Assembly: GCA_902806205.1 (NCBI GenBank)
Contig: CADCVR010000001.1
Location: 62,001 to 126,000 of the forward strand
Direction of reading: 5' to 3'
DNA from: an uncultured Solirubrobacteraceae bacterium
GTDB taxonomy: Bacteria > Actinomycetota > Thermoleophilia > Solirubrobacterales > Solirubrobacteraceae
DNA: 64,000 nucleotides
Shown here: in pieces, positions 27,756-37,854 of the stretch
Layout: each line of letters begins with the position of its first letter
Numbering within the stretch: the first letter of the stretch is position 1
Notes under the pieces: model-generated
Database searches by the model: none
What the model saw: only the letters and a program-made list of their open reading frames with translations
Told to the model about the DNA's origin: nothing
Program-made: the position numbers and the translations under genes

Positions 27756-28205
27756 CCTCCGTCAGCGTGCTTGCACCATGGGTGCCATCCCCCATTGGGA
27801 GCAGCTCGTCAGGTCCGTGACGCAGCAAGTCGACGAGGTTCTTACGCAACCCCGGCCGAGCGACACAGACCTCAAGACGACGAAGGCGATCGGTGAGAAG
27901 ACCGGCACGTCCAGTCCAGAGACGCCGGGGCTCAAACCTGCGGCCGACAAGCGCCGCTCAGTCGCTGCGCCCCCTCGCTCCGCGCCACGCCTGTCTCAGG
28001 CGTCGCCTGGCGCAACGCCGCGCGGCTCGCGACCGGCGGCGGCAAGGGGTAGGCACACAGCGCCTTGGGCTTGGTCACCTGCTCGAGCGTGAGCACGGCG
28101 GCGCCGGCCGCGTCGGACGCAAGCTTGACGGTGGCCACGAGGGGACACAGGGTGCTCCCGCCGGCGGTCGGCTCCCGCGGGTTCCCCGCTGTGTTCGCAG
28201 GGGTA

Positions 28206-29818
28206 ATGAAGCTGACTCTCATGCGCTGCCGCCTCCTCCTGACGACCGCGGCTGCCGTACTCTTGGTCACGCCCGCCGCGGCCAGGCGGCGGAGTACACC
28301 GTGACCACCTGTGCGGGGCAACCCGCCGCCCTCGGCGGATGGGCGGCCTTAGTCGCGAACACCCACCCGGCGACGACGGCCGACAGATGCCAGCTGCCCG
28401 GCCCGTTTGCCGCGGTGCTCACCGGCCGCCAGCCTGCGCCTAGTCCGGGTGAGGTCGGTTGGGCGATCGAGGCGCCCCCGGCGACCTCCTTCGGGGGCTT
28501 GGTCCTCGCCCGCAAGGTCGCGGTCGCCGCCGGCGGCTATGGCTATCAGCTGCGCGAGACCGGTGCCGCCGGCCGCAACCCCTTAGATATCGAAGCCTGC
28601 ACCGGGCCCGTGGCATGCGCGCCGATCAGCCGTCAGACCGCGATCTCGTGGCGGGCCGCGCGAGCGGGTGTGACGCGCTTGGATTTCCGCGTCTTCTGCC
28701 GGCCGACCCCCGAGGTACCCTGTGCCGCGAACACGCTGGGGGAGGCCGCCTCGGTCCGGGTCACCGCCGCCAACGTCATCCTCCGCGACCTCAGCCTGCC
28801 GCTGGTCTCCGCGCCGACCGGCTCGCTGGTCAGCGGGCCGCAGCCGATGACGGGCGTCCGTGAGGTCACGGCTTCGGCGGCTGACAGGGGCGGCGGCGTC
28901 GCCTCGTTCGGCCTCGAGGTCGACGGTCAAGTCGTGGGCGAGCAGCCCGTGGCGGCCACGAATTGTCGGGAGCCCTATCGCTTCCCCATGCCCTGCCCCG
29001 GCACCGCGACGGCGACGCTGGCGTTCAACGCCGCGTCAGTTCCCGACGGCCCCCACACCGTCCGGGTGTTCGCTCGTGACGCAACCCGCGCCAACGTCGG
29101 ACACTCCGCGCCGTTCTCGGTGGTCACGAGCGCGCGCGGCGCGATCAACGGCACGAACGGAGGCGACAACGTGGCGCTCGACGCACGCGCCCGCCCGATC
29201 GCCCGCCGCGGGCGCAAGGCGCCGCGTACGCGCAAGACCGTGGAGCTGCGGTTCGGTGGCCGCTCTGTCGTCAGCGGTCTCCTGCGCGATAGCGCCGGCC
29301 GGCCGGTCGGCAACGCGCGGCTGGTCGTCGCCTCGGCCGTGGACCGTGGCGTCCCCGTGTGGCAGGACCTGCCGGTCCCCCTCTCGACCGGAGTTGACGG
29401 AAGGTTCGTCCTCAGGTTGCCGGGCGGACCGTCGCGGCGGGTTCGGGTCTCGTACTTCGCGCGGGCCGCCGATACGCAGCCCACGGCGCGGTCGGAGGTG
29501 CGCCTGAAGGTCGCCGCGAAGGTGACCGCGCGTGCCACGCGACGGCGGGTGCGGCGCGGCGGACGCACCGCCTTCTCCGGACGCGTGCTCGGAGAGCTGA
29601 GACCCCCAGGCGTCCGCGTGGAGCTCCAGGCCCGGCAGGGCAGGCGCTGGCGGACGATCAAGACTGCCGACGCGGCTGCGGACGGCCGCTACCGCGTCGC
29701 GTACCGCTTCACACGCCGTGCCCGGGGATCGTTTGCCTTCCGCGTGCGCGTGCGGCACTTTCCGCGCTTCCCGTACTTCGTCGGCGCCTCGCCGTCGATC
29801 CGGGTGCGCGTGCGCTGA
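28206..29818 (+). CDS. Secreted Ig-like/beta-sandwich repeat protein; signal peptide is in a different frame from the body
   Basis: Signal peptide MKLTLMRCRLLLTTAAAVLLVTPAAA (frame of 28206), body QAAEYTVTTCAGQPAALGGWA... (frame of 27893-29818 ORF); C-terminal SGRVLGELRPPGVRVELQARQGRRWRTIKT. Confidence 0.6.
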
Positions 29819-30020
29819 GCGACCAGGCGAATGATCACCTCGCGAAGGGCGGTGAGCCGGGCGGCGTGCACCGGCTCAGCCTGATGGCGTCCCTCCGCCT
29901 CAGGTGCAAGACATCGCCGCCCGCCGCATCGCGGCCGGCGGACAGGACAGCCTCGTGATCACGCTCGGCTACGCCGGGGGCGCGGCCGGCGTGCTGGCGA
30001 AAGGGCGCCGACGGCGGCGC

Positions 30021-30182
30021 TCAGCGTCGCGACCGTCGGCGGAGCTCCAGGTATGCCGCTCCGAGCAGCACGCCCAGCGCCAACCCGTAGAAGGCCAGCA
30101 CCACTCCGGACACGTTCGTCCCCAGGCCGAGCCCGAGGCCGACCACCATCCCCACGAGCGCCGCCACCGACAGGGTTCGCAT
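30021..30182 (-). CDS. Small two-TM protein (53 aa)
   Basis: MRTLSVAALVGMVVGLGLGLGTNVSGVVLAFYGLALGVLLGAAYLELRRRSRR*. Confidence 0.55.
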   Translation of the reverse strand: MRTLSVAALVGMVVGLGLGLGTNVSGVVLAFYGLALGVLLGAAYLELRRRSRR

Positions 30183-30249
30183 CAGGCTGCCCGCCCGGCC
30201 GGGCCGACCGCTTGCCGCGGCGCTGGCCCAACCGTTCCGTGCCGGCGCC

Positions 30250-31305
30250 TCACAGGCCGATCTCGATCGTCTGCCGCCTTCCTGACTCCCCGGTGATCTC
30301 CAGTCCAAGCGGGACGTTGCGGCGGATCTTCAGGGGAACCCGGAAGACGAGCGCCCGCCCGCCGAGCGTCTCGTCGGCGGCCGAGGCACTCTCGGGCAGG
30401 CACTCGTCCTCTCGCAGTTCACGCGGCCGGTAGGCCAGCGCGTTGTCGGGCGCCGGCTCGACGGGCTCGATCCGGGTGCCGAAGGCGTCCTTGAGCACGA
30501 ACCGGTCGGTCGACACACGCGGCTCGCCCTCCTCGTTGCAGACGCGCAGGAAGACCCCCACCAGGAGCGGCCCCCCGGTGCGGTCGACATCGACGCCTTC
30601 GAGGATCGGGCGGTCCGGCCGCAGGCTCGGGTTGAGCTGTCGGGAACGGACGGGCGTGTAGGCCAAGCCGTCGAGCGTGACCGTCGAAGCCTCCTCGAGG
30701 AGCTCGTCGGGCTCCGTGCCGGGCCCGGCCGGGCCGGCCTCGTCGCCTTCGGACGGCCGATCCTCCGCACTGGGCAGGATGTCGTCGCGGACTCCGAAGC
30801 AGATCTCCCCGAACTCCGGATCGCCGGGCCTGGCGCACTTGCGCTCGATCCCGTCGAGGACGTCGACCACCCCGCGGTAGGCGGCGACCTGCTTCGGTGG
30901 TTCCGGAAAGACGGCGACGAGGTTGGCGGCGCGGCGGAACTCACCCCCGCCCTCGACCACGTCACTCAAACGCACTCCGTCCTCGGCGGCTTCGGCGGCC
31001 GCGGGAGTGGCGAAGACGAGCAGGTCGAACTTCTTGCCGAGGGGATTTACGGTAAGCCGTTGTCCAACGACCGGCTTCGGATCGAGTTCGCCGGCAAGCG
31101 CGTCTGACCGCCGCAGCACGTACTGGACCTCGAGGTCGCGGTCGAGCAGGTACTGCGCCTCGGCTTCGCTCACGAAGGCGGTCGCACGGCTCGGGCGGGC
31201 GTCGGTGGACGTCTCCTCCTCGTCACCGCAGCCGACCGCAACCAGGCCGGTGGCGGCGATCACCCCGACGGTGAGCATGGACGAGGCGAGGCGGCGCAGG
31301 CGCAT
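30250..31305 (-). CDS. Putative secreted lipoprotein
   Basis: ATG at 31305; MRLRRLASSMLTVGVIAATGLVAVGCGDEEE lipobox; large beta-rich body. Confidence 0.7.
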   Translation of the reverse strand: MRLRRLASSMLTVGVIAATGLVAVGCGDEEETSTDARPSRATAFVSEAEAQYLLDRDLEVQYVLRRSDALAGELDPKPVVGQRLTVNPLGKKFDLLVFATPAAAEAAEDGVRLSDVVEGGGEFRRAANLVAVFPEPPKQVAAYRGVVDVLDGIERKCARPGDPEFGEICFGVRDDILPSAEDRPSEGDEAGPAGPGTEPDELLEEASTVTLDGLAYTPVRSRQLNPSLRPDRPILEGVDVDRTGGPLLVGVFLRVCNEEGEPRVSTDRFVLKDAFGTRIEPVEPAPDNALAYRPRELREDECLPESASAADETLGGRALVFRVPLKIRRNVPLGLEITGESGRRQTIEIGL

Positions 31306-31684
31306 ACGGGACTCGTGCCCCGGAACCGGCTTCACCGTCGTCGCGCGTCTGGCGGCTGACCGCGCTGCATGAGTCGTTCCACGAGGCCGTCCCCGGCGGT
31401 GGGCGGTCCGGGTGCCGTCCGGGGCGTCGATCACCGGCAGCGAATCGGGGAGACGACTCATCTTCGCCGACCAGTAGCGACGGTGGCGGTCGTCGGTGAA
31501 GCGCCGGCGGACGAGCGGCACGGCGGCGGGCCGCACTCCGGCCGCCACCAGCAGGATGACGTCAGGCGGATGACGCTTCGGGTACCGGCGCGGCCCGGCG
31601 AGCATCAAGCTCCGGGCCATCGCCTCGCGCCTGCCGCCCCCCTTCGACCGCCGCGTATGGCGCAGTCCGCTGCGCGGTCCCTGG

Positions 31685-32884
31685 ATGGCTTCGATCCTCA
31701 GCCTCGGGCTGGGGGTCCTCTTCACGATCGAGATCGTCACGGGCTACCTCTCCTACGTCGCCTACGCGCCCACGATCGGCGCCAACGACGTCGCCGGCGG
31801 CGGTCCCGACGAGGTGCTCTTCGGCTGGACGTGGTTCACCGAACCCGCGTGGCTGTACGGGCTCAACCAGAGCCTGCACGTGCTCGCCGGCGTCGCCGCC
31901 ATCCCGATCCTGGCGGCGAAGCTCTGGGTCGTCATGCCGAAGTTCTACGCCTGGCCCCCGGCGCGCTCGGTGGCCGACGTGCTCGAGCGCGGCACGTACG
32001 CGCTGCTGATCGGCTCGAGCATCTTCCTCGTCTTCACCGGGCTGTTCAACATCGCCTACTGGTACCCCTGGTCGTTCGGCTTCGTTCAGGCGCACTTCTA
32101 CGCGGCCTGGGTCTTCCTCGGGGCGTTCCTCGGGCACCTCGTCATCAAGTTCCCGGTCATGCGGCGGGCCTTCCGCGAGCGCGGCGTCCTGCGCCCCCTG
32201 CGTGAGGACCTCGCCGCCACCGAGCCCGAGCCCTACGACGAGGACACCAGCGCGCCACTGGAGCCAGACCCGCCGACGATCTCCCGTCGCGGTCTGGTCG
32301 GCGTGGTGGGCGGGGCGTCGGCCGTGATGGTCGGACTGATCGCCGGCCAGAGCATCGGGGGCTGGACGCGCAGCACGGCGCTGCTGGCCCCGCGCGGCCA
32401 GGACCCCGCGTTCCCCCTCTCCCAGGGCTTTCAGGTCAACCAGACGGCGGCCAAGGCGCAGATCACGCCGGATCTCGTCGGCGACGACTGGCGGCTCGCG
32501 GTGGTCGGCCGCGAGCGACTCGAGCTCACCCGGCAGGAGCTGCTGGCCATGCCGCAGCACACCGAGGACATTCCCATCCAGTGCGTGGAGGGCTGGGTCA
32601 GCTGGCAGACGTGGACCGGCGTCCGGCTGCGTGACCTGGCGCGAATGGCCGGCGTCACCGATCCCGACGAGCTGTTCGTCGAGTCGGTGCAGCCCGCCGG
32701 CGCCTTCGACGACGTCGTCCTGCGCGGGTCACGCGCGACCGACCCGCAGTCGCTGCTCGCCTTGAAGGTCAACGGCGAGGAGCTCTCGCTCGACCACGGC
32801 TACCCGGCGCGGATCATGATCCCCGCGTCGCCGGGCGTCCACCAGACCAAGTGGGTGGGGCGCCTGACCTGGAGGCCGTCGTGA
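31685..32884 (+). CDS. Cytochrome b561-like membrane domain fused to sulfite-oxidase-type molybdopterin domain
   Basis: Multiple TM helices with conserved His; RRGLVGVVGG; IPIQCVEGWVSWQTWTGVRLRDL, HGYPARIMIPASPGVHQTKWVGRL. Confidence 0.85.
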   Translation: MASILSLGLGVLFTIEIVTGYLSYVAYAPTIGANDVAGGGPDEVLFGWTWFTEPAWLYGLNQSLHVLAGVAAIPILAAKLWVVMPKFYAWPPARSVADVLERGTYALLIGSSIFLVFTGLFNIAYWYPWSFGFVQAHFYAAWVFLGAFLGHLVIKFPVMRRAFRERGVLRPLREDLAATEPEPYDEDTSAPLEPDPPTISRRGLVGVVGGASAVMVGLIAGQSIGGWTRSTALLAPRGQDPAFPLSQGFQVNQTAAKAQITPDLVGDDWRLAVVGRERLELTRQELLAMPQHTEDIPIQCVEGWVSWQTWTGVRLRDLARMAGVTDPDELFVESVQPAGAFDDVVLRGSRATDPQSLLALKVNGEELSLDHGYPARIMIPASPGVHQTKWVGRLTWRPS

Positions 32885-33369
32885 TGCGCCGCCTGGGGCG
32901 CCTCTACGGCCGCGACACCCCGGCGCACCTCGTGGCGATGCTCGTCACCTACGCGATCGCGGCGTACGGCATCTGGGCCATCTTCCAGGGCGCCGAGCCG
33001 TGGTCGGTGCTGCTGTGGCTCGGCGGCGCGATCGTCCTGCACGACTTCGTCTTCCTGCCGCTGTACACCGCGGCCTACCGCCTGGCGCGGCGCGCCGGCG
33101 GCGTCGAGGCCGACCGCCGGCGCCGCGTCATCGCGCTCCAGCACCTCGCGGTACCCGCGATGCTCGCAATCCTGCTGCTCCTGGCGGCGCTGCCGCTCAT
33201 CCTCGAGCTGTCGACGGCGAACTACCGCCCGACGACCGGAATGACGCAGGAGCCCTACCTGGAGCGCTGGCTGGCCGTGACCGCGGCGCTGTTCGTGCTC
33301 TCGGGTGTCGCCTACCTGATCCGCGTGCGTGGTGACCACGCCAAGGCGGAAGACGCGTCCGCCGGCTGA
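32884..33369 (+). CDS. Integral membrane protein
   Basis: Overlaps upstream stop (GTGATG); four hydrophobic helices. Confidence 0.7.
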   Translation: MRRLGRLYGRDTPAHLVAMLVTYAIAAYGIWAIFQGAEPWSVLLWLGGAIVLHDFVFLPLYTAAYRLARRAGGVEADRRRRVIALQHLAVPAMLAILLLLAALPLILELSTANYRPTTGMTQEPYLERWLAVTAALFVLSGVAYLIRVRGDHAKAEDASAG

Positions 33370-33431
33370 CCGCCACGTCGCCGCCTGCGGCGGCAATCAC
33401 CACGAGCAACCAACCGTCAGGAGCTCGACCC

Positions 33432-33473
33432 ATGGTGTCGTCGAAGACCGCAGTCGCACGAAAGGACGTCTGA
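33432..33473 (+). other. 13-codon mini-ORF MVSSKTAVARKDV*, coupled to downstream ATG (TGACATG)
   Basis: AGGAG upstream; homologous to 26595-26633. Confidence 0.45.
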
Positions 33474-33474
33474 C

Positions 33475-33624
33475 ATGCCCCTCGGCATCGGACTGACCGA
33501 GCTCATCATGATCCGACGGGCGGACGGTCCGGCGGATGGGTGCCGGCTCGCCGTCCAGTCACCGCGTGACAGGAGCCCGCCGCCGGCGCATGACGGTCGC
33601 TCTGGCCGACCGTCTTGTCGGTGA
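33475..33624 (+). pseudogene. TatA-like N-terminal fragment (MPLGIGLTELIMI...), apparently truncated
   Basis: TatA-like start; no TM/amphipathic helix follows; stop at 33622-33624. Confidence 0.4.
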
Positions 33625-33666
33625 ACGCGTCAACCCCGCGACGGCCGCGCGACCCCGGCGACCCGC

Positions 33667-34896
33667 TCAGGACCGCAGCGACGACCTCACCTGGTAGATC
33701 GACGTGAAGCCGTTCTGGAACCCGTTCCGTGCGGCCCGCAGGTACAGGCGCCACACGCGCACCCGCTCGGCGCCCGCCAGCCGCTCGGCTTCGTCACGGC
33801 GGGCGTCGAGACGCTCCGCCCAGTGGCGTAGCGTCTCCGCGTAGTCGGGGGCGAAACCCTCGACGTGGTGGGTCTCGAACCCCGCGCGCTCGAGGGCGAG
33901 CAGGACACGTGAGAGATGCAGCGGCACCGCGTCCGGAAACACGTAGCGCTCGGAGAACGGGCCGGGGGCGGCCCGGGTGTGTCGCAGCCGCGCGATCCCG
34001 TGGTTGAGCAGGCGACCGCCCGGGCGCAGCAGTGCGGCGAGGCGGAGGGCGTACTCGTCGGCCCGCGGCTCGCCGACGTGCTCGACCATCCCGATGCTGG
34101 CGATCGCGTCGAAGCGCTCGCCGGCCAGGTCGCGGTAGTCGGCGACCCGGATGTCGACCCGGTCGGCGACACCGGCCGCCTCGGCGCGAGCGCGGGCGAC
34201 CTCCGCCTGGGGCGCCGACAGCGTGATGCCGGTGACCTGGGCGCCGTGCTCCGTCGCCGCCTGGACGGCGAAGCTGCCCCATCCGCAGCCCACGTCGAGG
34301 ACCCGGTCATCCTGCCCCAGCCGCAGCTTCGTGCAGATCAGCGCGCGCTTGGCCGCCTGCGCCTCCTCGAGCGTCCGCGCACCCTCCGAGAAGATGCCGC
34401 ACGAGTAGGTCATCGACGCGTCGAGGAAGAGCGCGAAGAAGTCGTTGGAGACGTCGTAGTGGTGGCGGACGGCACGTGCGTCGCGCGCAGGCGAGTGGCG
34501 GGGCCCGCGCGGGCGCAGCTCCACCTGTGGTGTCGCGGGCGCCTGCACACCGGCCGCTCGGGCGGCCGCCAGCCCGAGCCGAACGCGTTCCACCGGGCCG
34601 ATCGTCGGCGGCTTCCACGTGTCGAGAAGCTCCATGACGGCGTCGAGGTCGTCGACGTCGAGGCCACCGGAGACGTAGGCGCGCACGAGGCCGAGCTGGC
34701 CCGGGGCGCGCAGCAGGTGAGCGATCGCCGCCGAGCTGCGGACGGCGAAGGTCGCCACCGGCTCACGCGTGGCCGGTAGCGTGCCGCCGTCCCAGAACGC
34801 CACGGCGAAGGGACGATCGGGGAGGGCCGGTCCCAGGGCACGCCTGAGCGCAAGGGTCCGGCGGCCTGCGGCGGAGGACGCGTTGCGGGTGGCCAC
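33667..34896 (-). CDS. Cyclopropane-fatty-acyl-phospholipid synthase family methyltransferase
   Basis: HYDVSNDFFALFLDASMTYSCGIF, VLDVGCGWGSFAVQAA, GMVEHVG. Confidence 0.92.
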   Translation of the reverse strand: MATRNASSAAGRRTLALRRALGPALPDRPFAVAFWDGGTLPATREPVATFAVRSSAAIAHLLRAPGQLGLVRAYVSGGLDVDDLDAVMELLDTWKPPTIGPVERVRLGLAAARAAGVQAPATPQVELRPRGPRHSPARDARAVRHHYDVSNDFFALFLDASMTYSCGIFSEGARTLEEAQAAKRALICTKLRLGQDDRVLDVGCGWGSFAVQAATEHGAQVTGITLSAPQAEVARARAEAAGVADRVDIRVADYRDLAGERFDAIASIGMVEHVGEPRADEYALRLAALLRPGGRLLNHGIARLRHTRAAPGPFSERYVFPDAVPLHLSRVLLALERAGFETHHVEGFAPDYAETLRHWAERLDARRDEAERLAGAERVRVWRLYLRAARNGFQNGFTSIYQVRSSLRS

Positions 34897-34994
34897 GGGC
34901 TGCGACGCTAGAGCAGCGTCAGCCCCGGAGGCGTTCCGCGGGGCCGCTCTCCGCCCGCCGGGGACCGACGGACGGAGGAACGAGGCGTCCCGGC

Positions 34995-35777
34995 TCAGCT
35001 CTTCAGGAACTCAGAGACGATGGCGAGGACCTCCTTCATGGTGAGCGGCTCGTCGAAGGCCTCGGTGACTTGCACCGCATTGACCGTCGAGACCGACGGA
35101 ACGTCGACCTCGTACTTGACCGTCTCGTCCATGCCCGCGTAGACCGGGGCCACCGCGGCCGGCACGCCGGGCTGATCCTCGGGGATCCACGGCTCCAGTC
35201 CCCGCAGGCGCCGGACCTGGGCGGCGTGACGGGCCTCGACGGAGTGGATCGTCAGCGCCGCCGTCAGGATCTTCGGGGTGCCGGCCAGCGCCGCCGCTTG
35301 ACCACGATACGCGCGCTGGCCGGTGTCCTCGAAGGCCTGTGACAGCAGCATGAACGTCTTCTCGTCGTCGAAGGGCTCGAACTTGCCTCCGGCCGTGAAG
35401 TCGAACGTCGGCTTGTCGACCTTCTTGGCGCCGAGGGCGTTCTCGAGGAACTCCACGTGCTCCTGCTCGTGGTTCTGGATCGTCTTGAACGTCTCGCGGG
35501 CGTCGCCGGAGATCAGGCCGTCCTCGGTCAGGGCCGTCTTGTAGAAGGTGTTCTCGAGGTACTCGAGCGTCAAGGCGAAGTTCAGCACGTCCACCACTTC
35601 GGCGGGCAAGCTGCCGCCGTCCTGGGCGAAGGCACTGCGGGCCATGGCGCCGAAGGCGATCGGGACCGTGAGTGCCGCGGCCGCCACGCCGCAGGTGCGC
35701 AACGCGTCGCGCCGGGAAGCGAGTTGCTCGGCGACGTCCGGATCGACGTCGGCGAGGATGGGGGTATCGGGATTCAT
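34995..35777 (-). CDS. Ferritin-like domain protein
   Basis: RRDALRTCGVAAAALTVPIAFGAMARSAFA Tat-like signal; NFALTLEYLENTFYKTAL, NHEQEHVEFLENAL, HSVEARHAAQVR. Confidence 0.85.
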   Translation of the reverse strand: MNPDTPILADVDPDVAEQLASRRDALRTCGVAAAALTVPIAFGAMARSAFAQDGGSLPAEVVDVLNFALTLEYLENTFYKTALTEDGLISGDARETFKTIQNHEQEHVEFLENALGAKKVDKPTFDFTAGGKFEPFDDEKTFMLLSQAFEDTGQRAYRGQAAALAGTPKILTAALTIHSVEARHAAQVRRLRGLEPWIPEDQPGVPAAVAPVYAGMDETVKYEVDVPSVSTVNAVQVTEAFDEPLTMKEVLAIVSEFLKS

Positions 35778-35789
35778 CGGGTGACTCCT

Positions 35790-36485
35790 CTAGCTCGGGA
35801 CGTTGGTGACGGCGATGCGCGTCTTGATGAAGGGCTGCGCTGCCTCCAGGACCTCGCTGGGTGACATGGCCTGGTCGAAGGCCGTCGGCGCGAAGCTCTT
35901 GCCGATGAGGTCGTTGATGGTCGACGCGTGCCGGGCCTCCACGGAGACGATGTCGCCCGCCGCCATCAACGGGACGGCGCCCAGGGGACCCTTGAGGTCG
36001 ATCAGCGCGGCTGCGCCGTTATAGGCCGCGACGCCGAGATTCTCGAAGACCGAGGCGGTCTCCAGAACGCTCTTGCGGTCCATGAAGTCGATGGCCGAGA
36101 ACTCGGGCTCGAGCGCCGGGATCGCCTTGTCGCCCAGCGCCGTCTTGAAGAACTCGCGGTGAGCGAACTCGTGGCCCTTGAGCGAGTCGAGGACCGAGAC
36201 CTCCTCCTTCGTCGCCCCGGGGAAGGGGTTGTTGCGCGCCTGCTCGTAGAACGCGGCCTCGAGTTGCTCGAGCGCGTAGGCGTAGTTGACCACCGTGAGC
36301 GGATCGGAGAAGTCGAGCGTGAGGTCGGCCTTCTCCTCGGTGGTCGCCTGTGGCGGCGATTGCGTGGCCGTGGGTTCGTCGTCGTCGCCGCAGCCGGCCA
36401 ACACGACTCCGGCGAGCGACGCGCCGCCGAGGCTCAGAAAAGCGCGACGGCCGAGCATGGGGTCATAGACACGGGGGTGGGACAT
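35790..36485 (-). CDS. Ferritin-like domain lipoprotein
   Basis: GRRAFLSLGGASLAGVVLAGCG; NYAYALEQLEAAFYEQA, GHEFAHREFFKTALG, VSVEARHASTIN. Confidence 0.85.
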   Translation of the reverse strand: MSHPRVYDPMLGRRAFLSLGGASLAGVVLAGCGDDDEPTATQSPPQATTEEKADLTLDFSDPLTVVNYAYALEQLEAAFYEQARNNPFPGATKEEVSVLDSLKGHEFAHREFFKTALGDKAIPALEPEFSAIDFMDRKSVLETASVFENLGVAAYNGAAALIDLKGPLGAVPLMAAGDIVSVEARHASTINDLIGKSFAPTAFDQAMSPSEVLEAAQPFIKTRIAVTNVPS

Positions 36486-36608
36486 GGAGCACCTCTTGGT
36501 CAGGGGACAGGAGGATGGTTCTCCGCCGAGGGGTGACGCGGAGCTCTTGCGTCATCCGCCGGACCTGCCCGTACCGACGCTGGCGCGCCGCCGCTCTCGA
36601 GCCGGGTG

Positions 36609-37583
36609 TCAGGGTGCCGGCCGTCCGCCTGGGACGACCAGGCGCACCTGGGTGCCCTGGGTGTCCCCGCGGGGCACGATCTCGAGGTCGGCCTGGACGG
36701 CGATCGCACGCTCACGCATCGAGCGGATGCCCGTCCCCGCCCCGGGCGCGCCGTCGAACCCCTCTCCGTCGTCGCGGACCAGCAGCTCGACCGACGTACC
36801 GCAGGAGCGCAGCGTCAGCTCGAGGGCGTACGGCTTGGCGTGGCGGAGGGCGTTGGTCATGCTCTCCTGCGCCACGCGGTAGACCACGAGCTCCGACTCC
36901 CACGTCAGCGGCGGGAGGTTGCGCTCAAGATCCCGCCTGATGGTCAGACCCGTGTGATGCGCCAAGCGCTCTGCCAGGTTCGTCAGTGCGGCCACGAGGC
37001 CGAGGGTGTCGAGCGCCTCCGGCCGCAGCCGGCGCGCCATCTCGCGGGCGTCCTCGACGGTGAGCAGGACATCGTCCCGGACGCCACGCAGCTGCTGGCC
37101 CGTGGCGGTGTCCGTGACGGCGGCGACGCGGTCGAGGTGCAGGGCGATCGCCGTCAGCGACTGGCCGAGCTGGTCGTGCAGCTCTCCCGCGATCCTGCGC
37201 CGCTCGGCTTCGAGCTCCACCAAGGCGCGCCGGCCGCTGGCCGAGCGCTCGTCCTCCAGACGGTCGAGCATGTCGTTGAAGGTCTCTCCGAGCACGGTCA
37301 CCTCGGACGGCGGACCGGTGACCGGCGCGCGCTGCCCGGGCTTCATCGGATCGATGTCGCGCATGAGGGCCGTCAAGCGCACGAGCGGTGTCACCGCGCG
37401 GCGGAGCAGGAGAAGGTTGATCGCGAGCATGACGATCAGCCCGCTGGCAAGCACGGCGATGCGCCCGTTGGCCGGTTCGACGGTCAGCACGACGCACGCG
37501 ACCGCAAGCACGGCGGCGTTGGGAACGAAGATCCGCCACAAGAGGCCGATGTACCGCGGTGTCACCCGACCATCCTCCCGCAT
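36609..37583 (-). CDS. Sensor histidine kinase (NarX-like, HAMP + HisKA_3), orphan
   Basis: ELEAERRRIAGELHDQLGQSLTAIALHLDRV; VYRVAQESMTNALRHA; VRDDGEGFDGAPGAGTGIRSMRERA. Confidence 0.92.
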   Translation of the reverse strand: MREDGRVTPRYIGLLWRIFVPNAAVLAVACVVLTVEPANGRIAVLASGLIVMLAINLLLLRRAVTPLVRLTALMRDIDPMKPGQRAPVTGPPSEVTVLGETFNDMLDRLEDERSASGRRALVELEAERRRIAGELHDQLGQSLTAIALHLDRVAAVTDTATGQQLRGVRDDVLLTVEDAREMARRLRPEALDTLGLVAALTNLAERLAHHTGLTIRRDLERNLPPLTWESELVVYRVAQESMTNALRHAKPYALELTLRSCGTSVELLVRDDGEGFDGAPGAGTGIRSMRERAIAVQADLEIVPRGDTQGTQVRLVVPGGRPAP

Positions 37584-37600
37584 GCCGGTCCCCGGTCGTG

Positions 37601-37854
37601 CGCCCGGGTTCGTCGATGAGGTCGGCGCCGCTGGAGTCCATGAAGGTCACGCGCCGAAGGTCCAGCACCACTTCCGCGAAGCCGGCGTCGCGCAGCTCGC
37701 CGATGTTCCGCGCGAGCGGCTCCGCCGACGCCAGGTTATCTCGCCGCTGCGGAACGACGAACACGCGGCGGCGATCGGGCCAGACGGCGACGTCCGAGGC
37801 GCCGTCGGAGCCTCGCGTCTTCACGCTGCCACGCGTTATCGTGGGCAGGGGCAT
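37601..37854 (-). pseudogene. Truncated STAS-domain protein
   Basis: VFVVPQRRDNLASAEPLARNIGELRDAGFAEVVLDLRRVTFMDSSGADLID then homology is lost and the frame runs into the HK gene. Confidence 0.55.

Noticed and set aside
27127-28092. 321-aa + strand ORF
   Set aside because: Mostly antisense to the STAS and MoOR remnants; no family recognised
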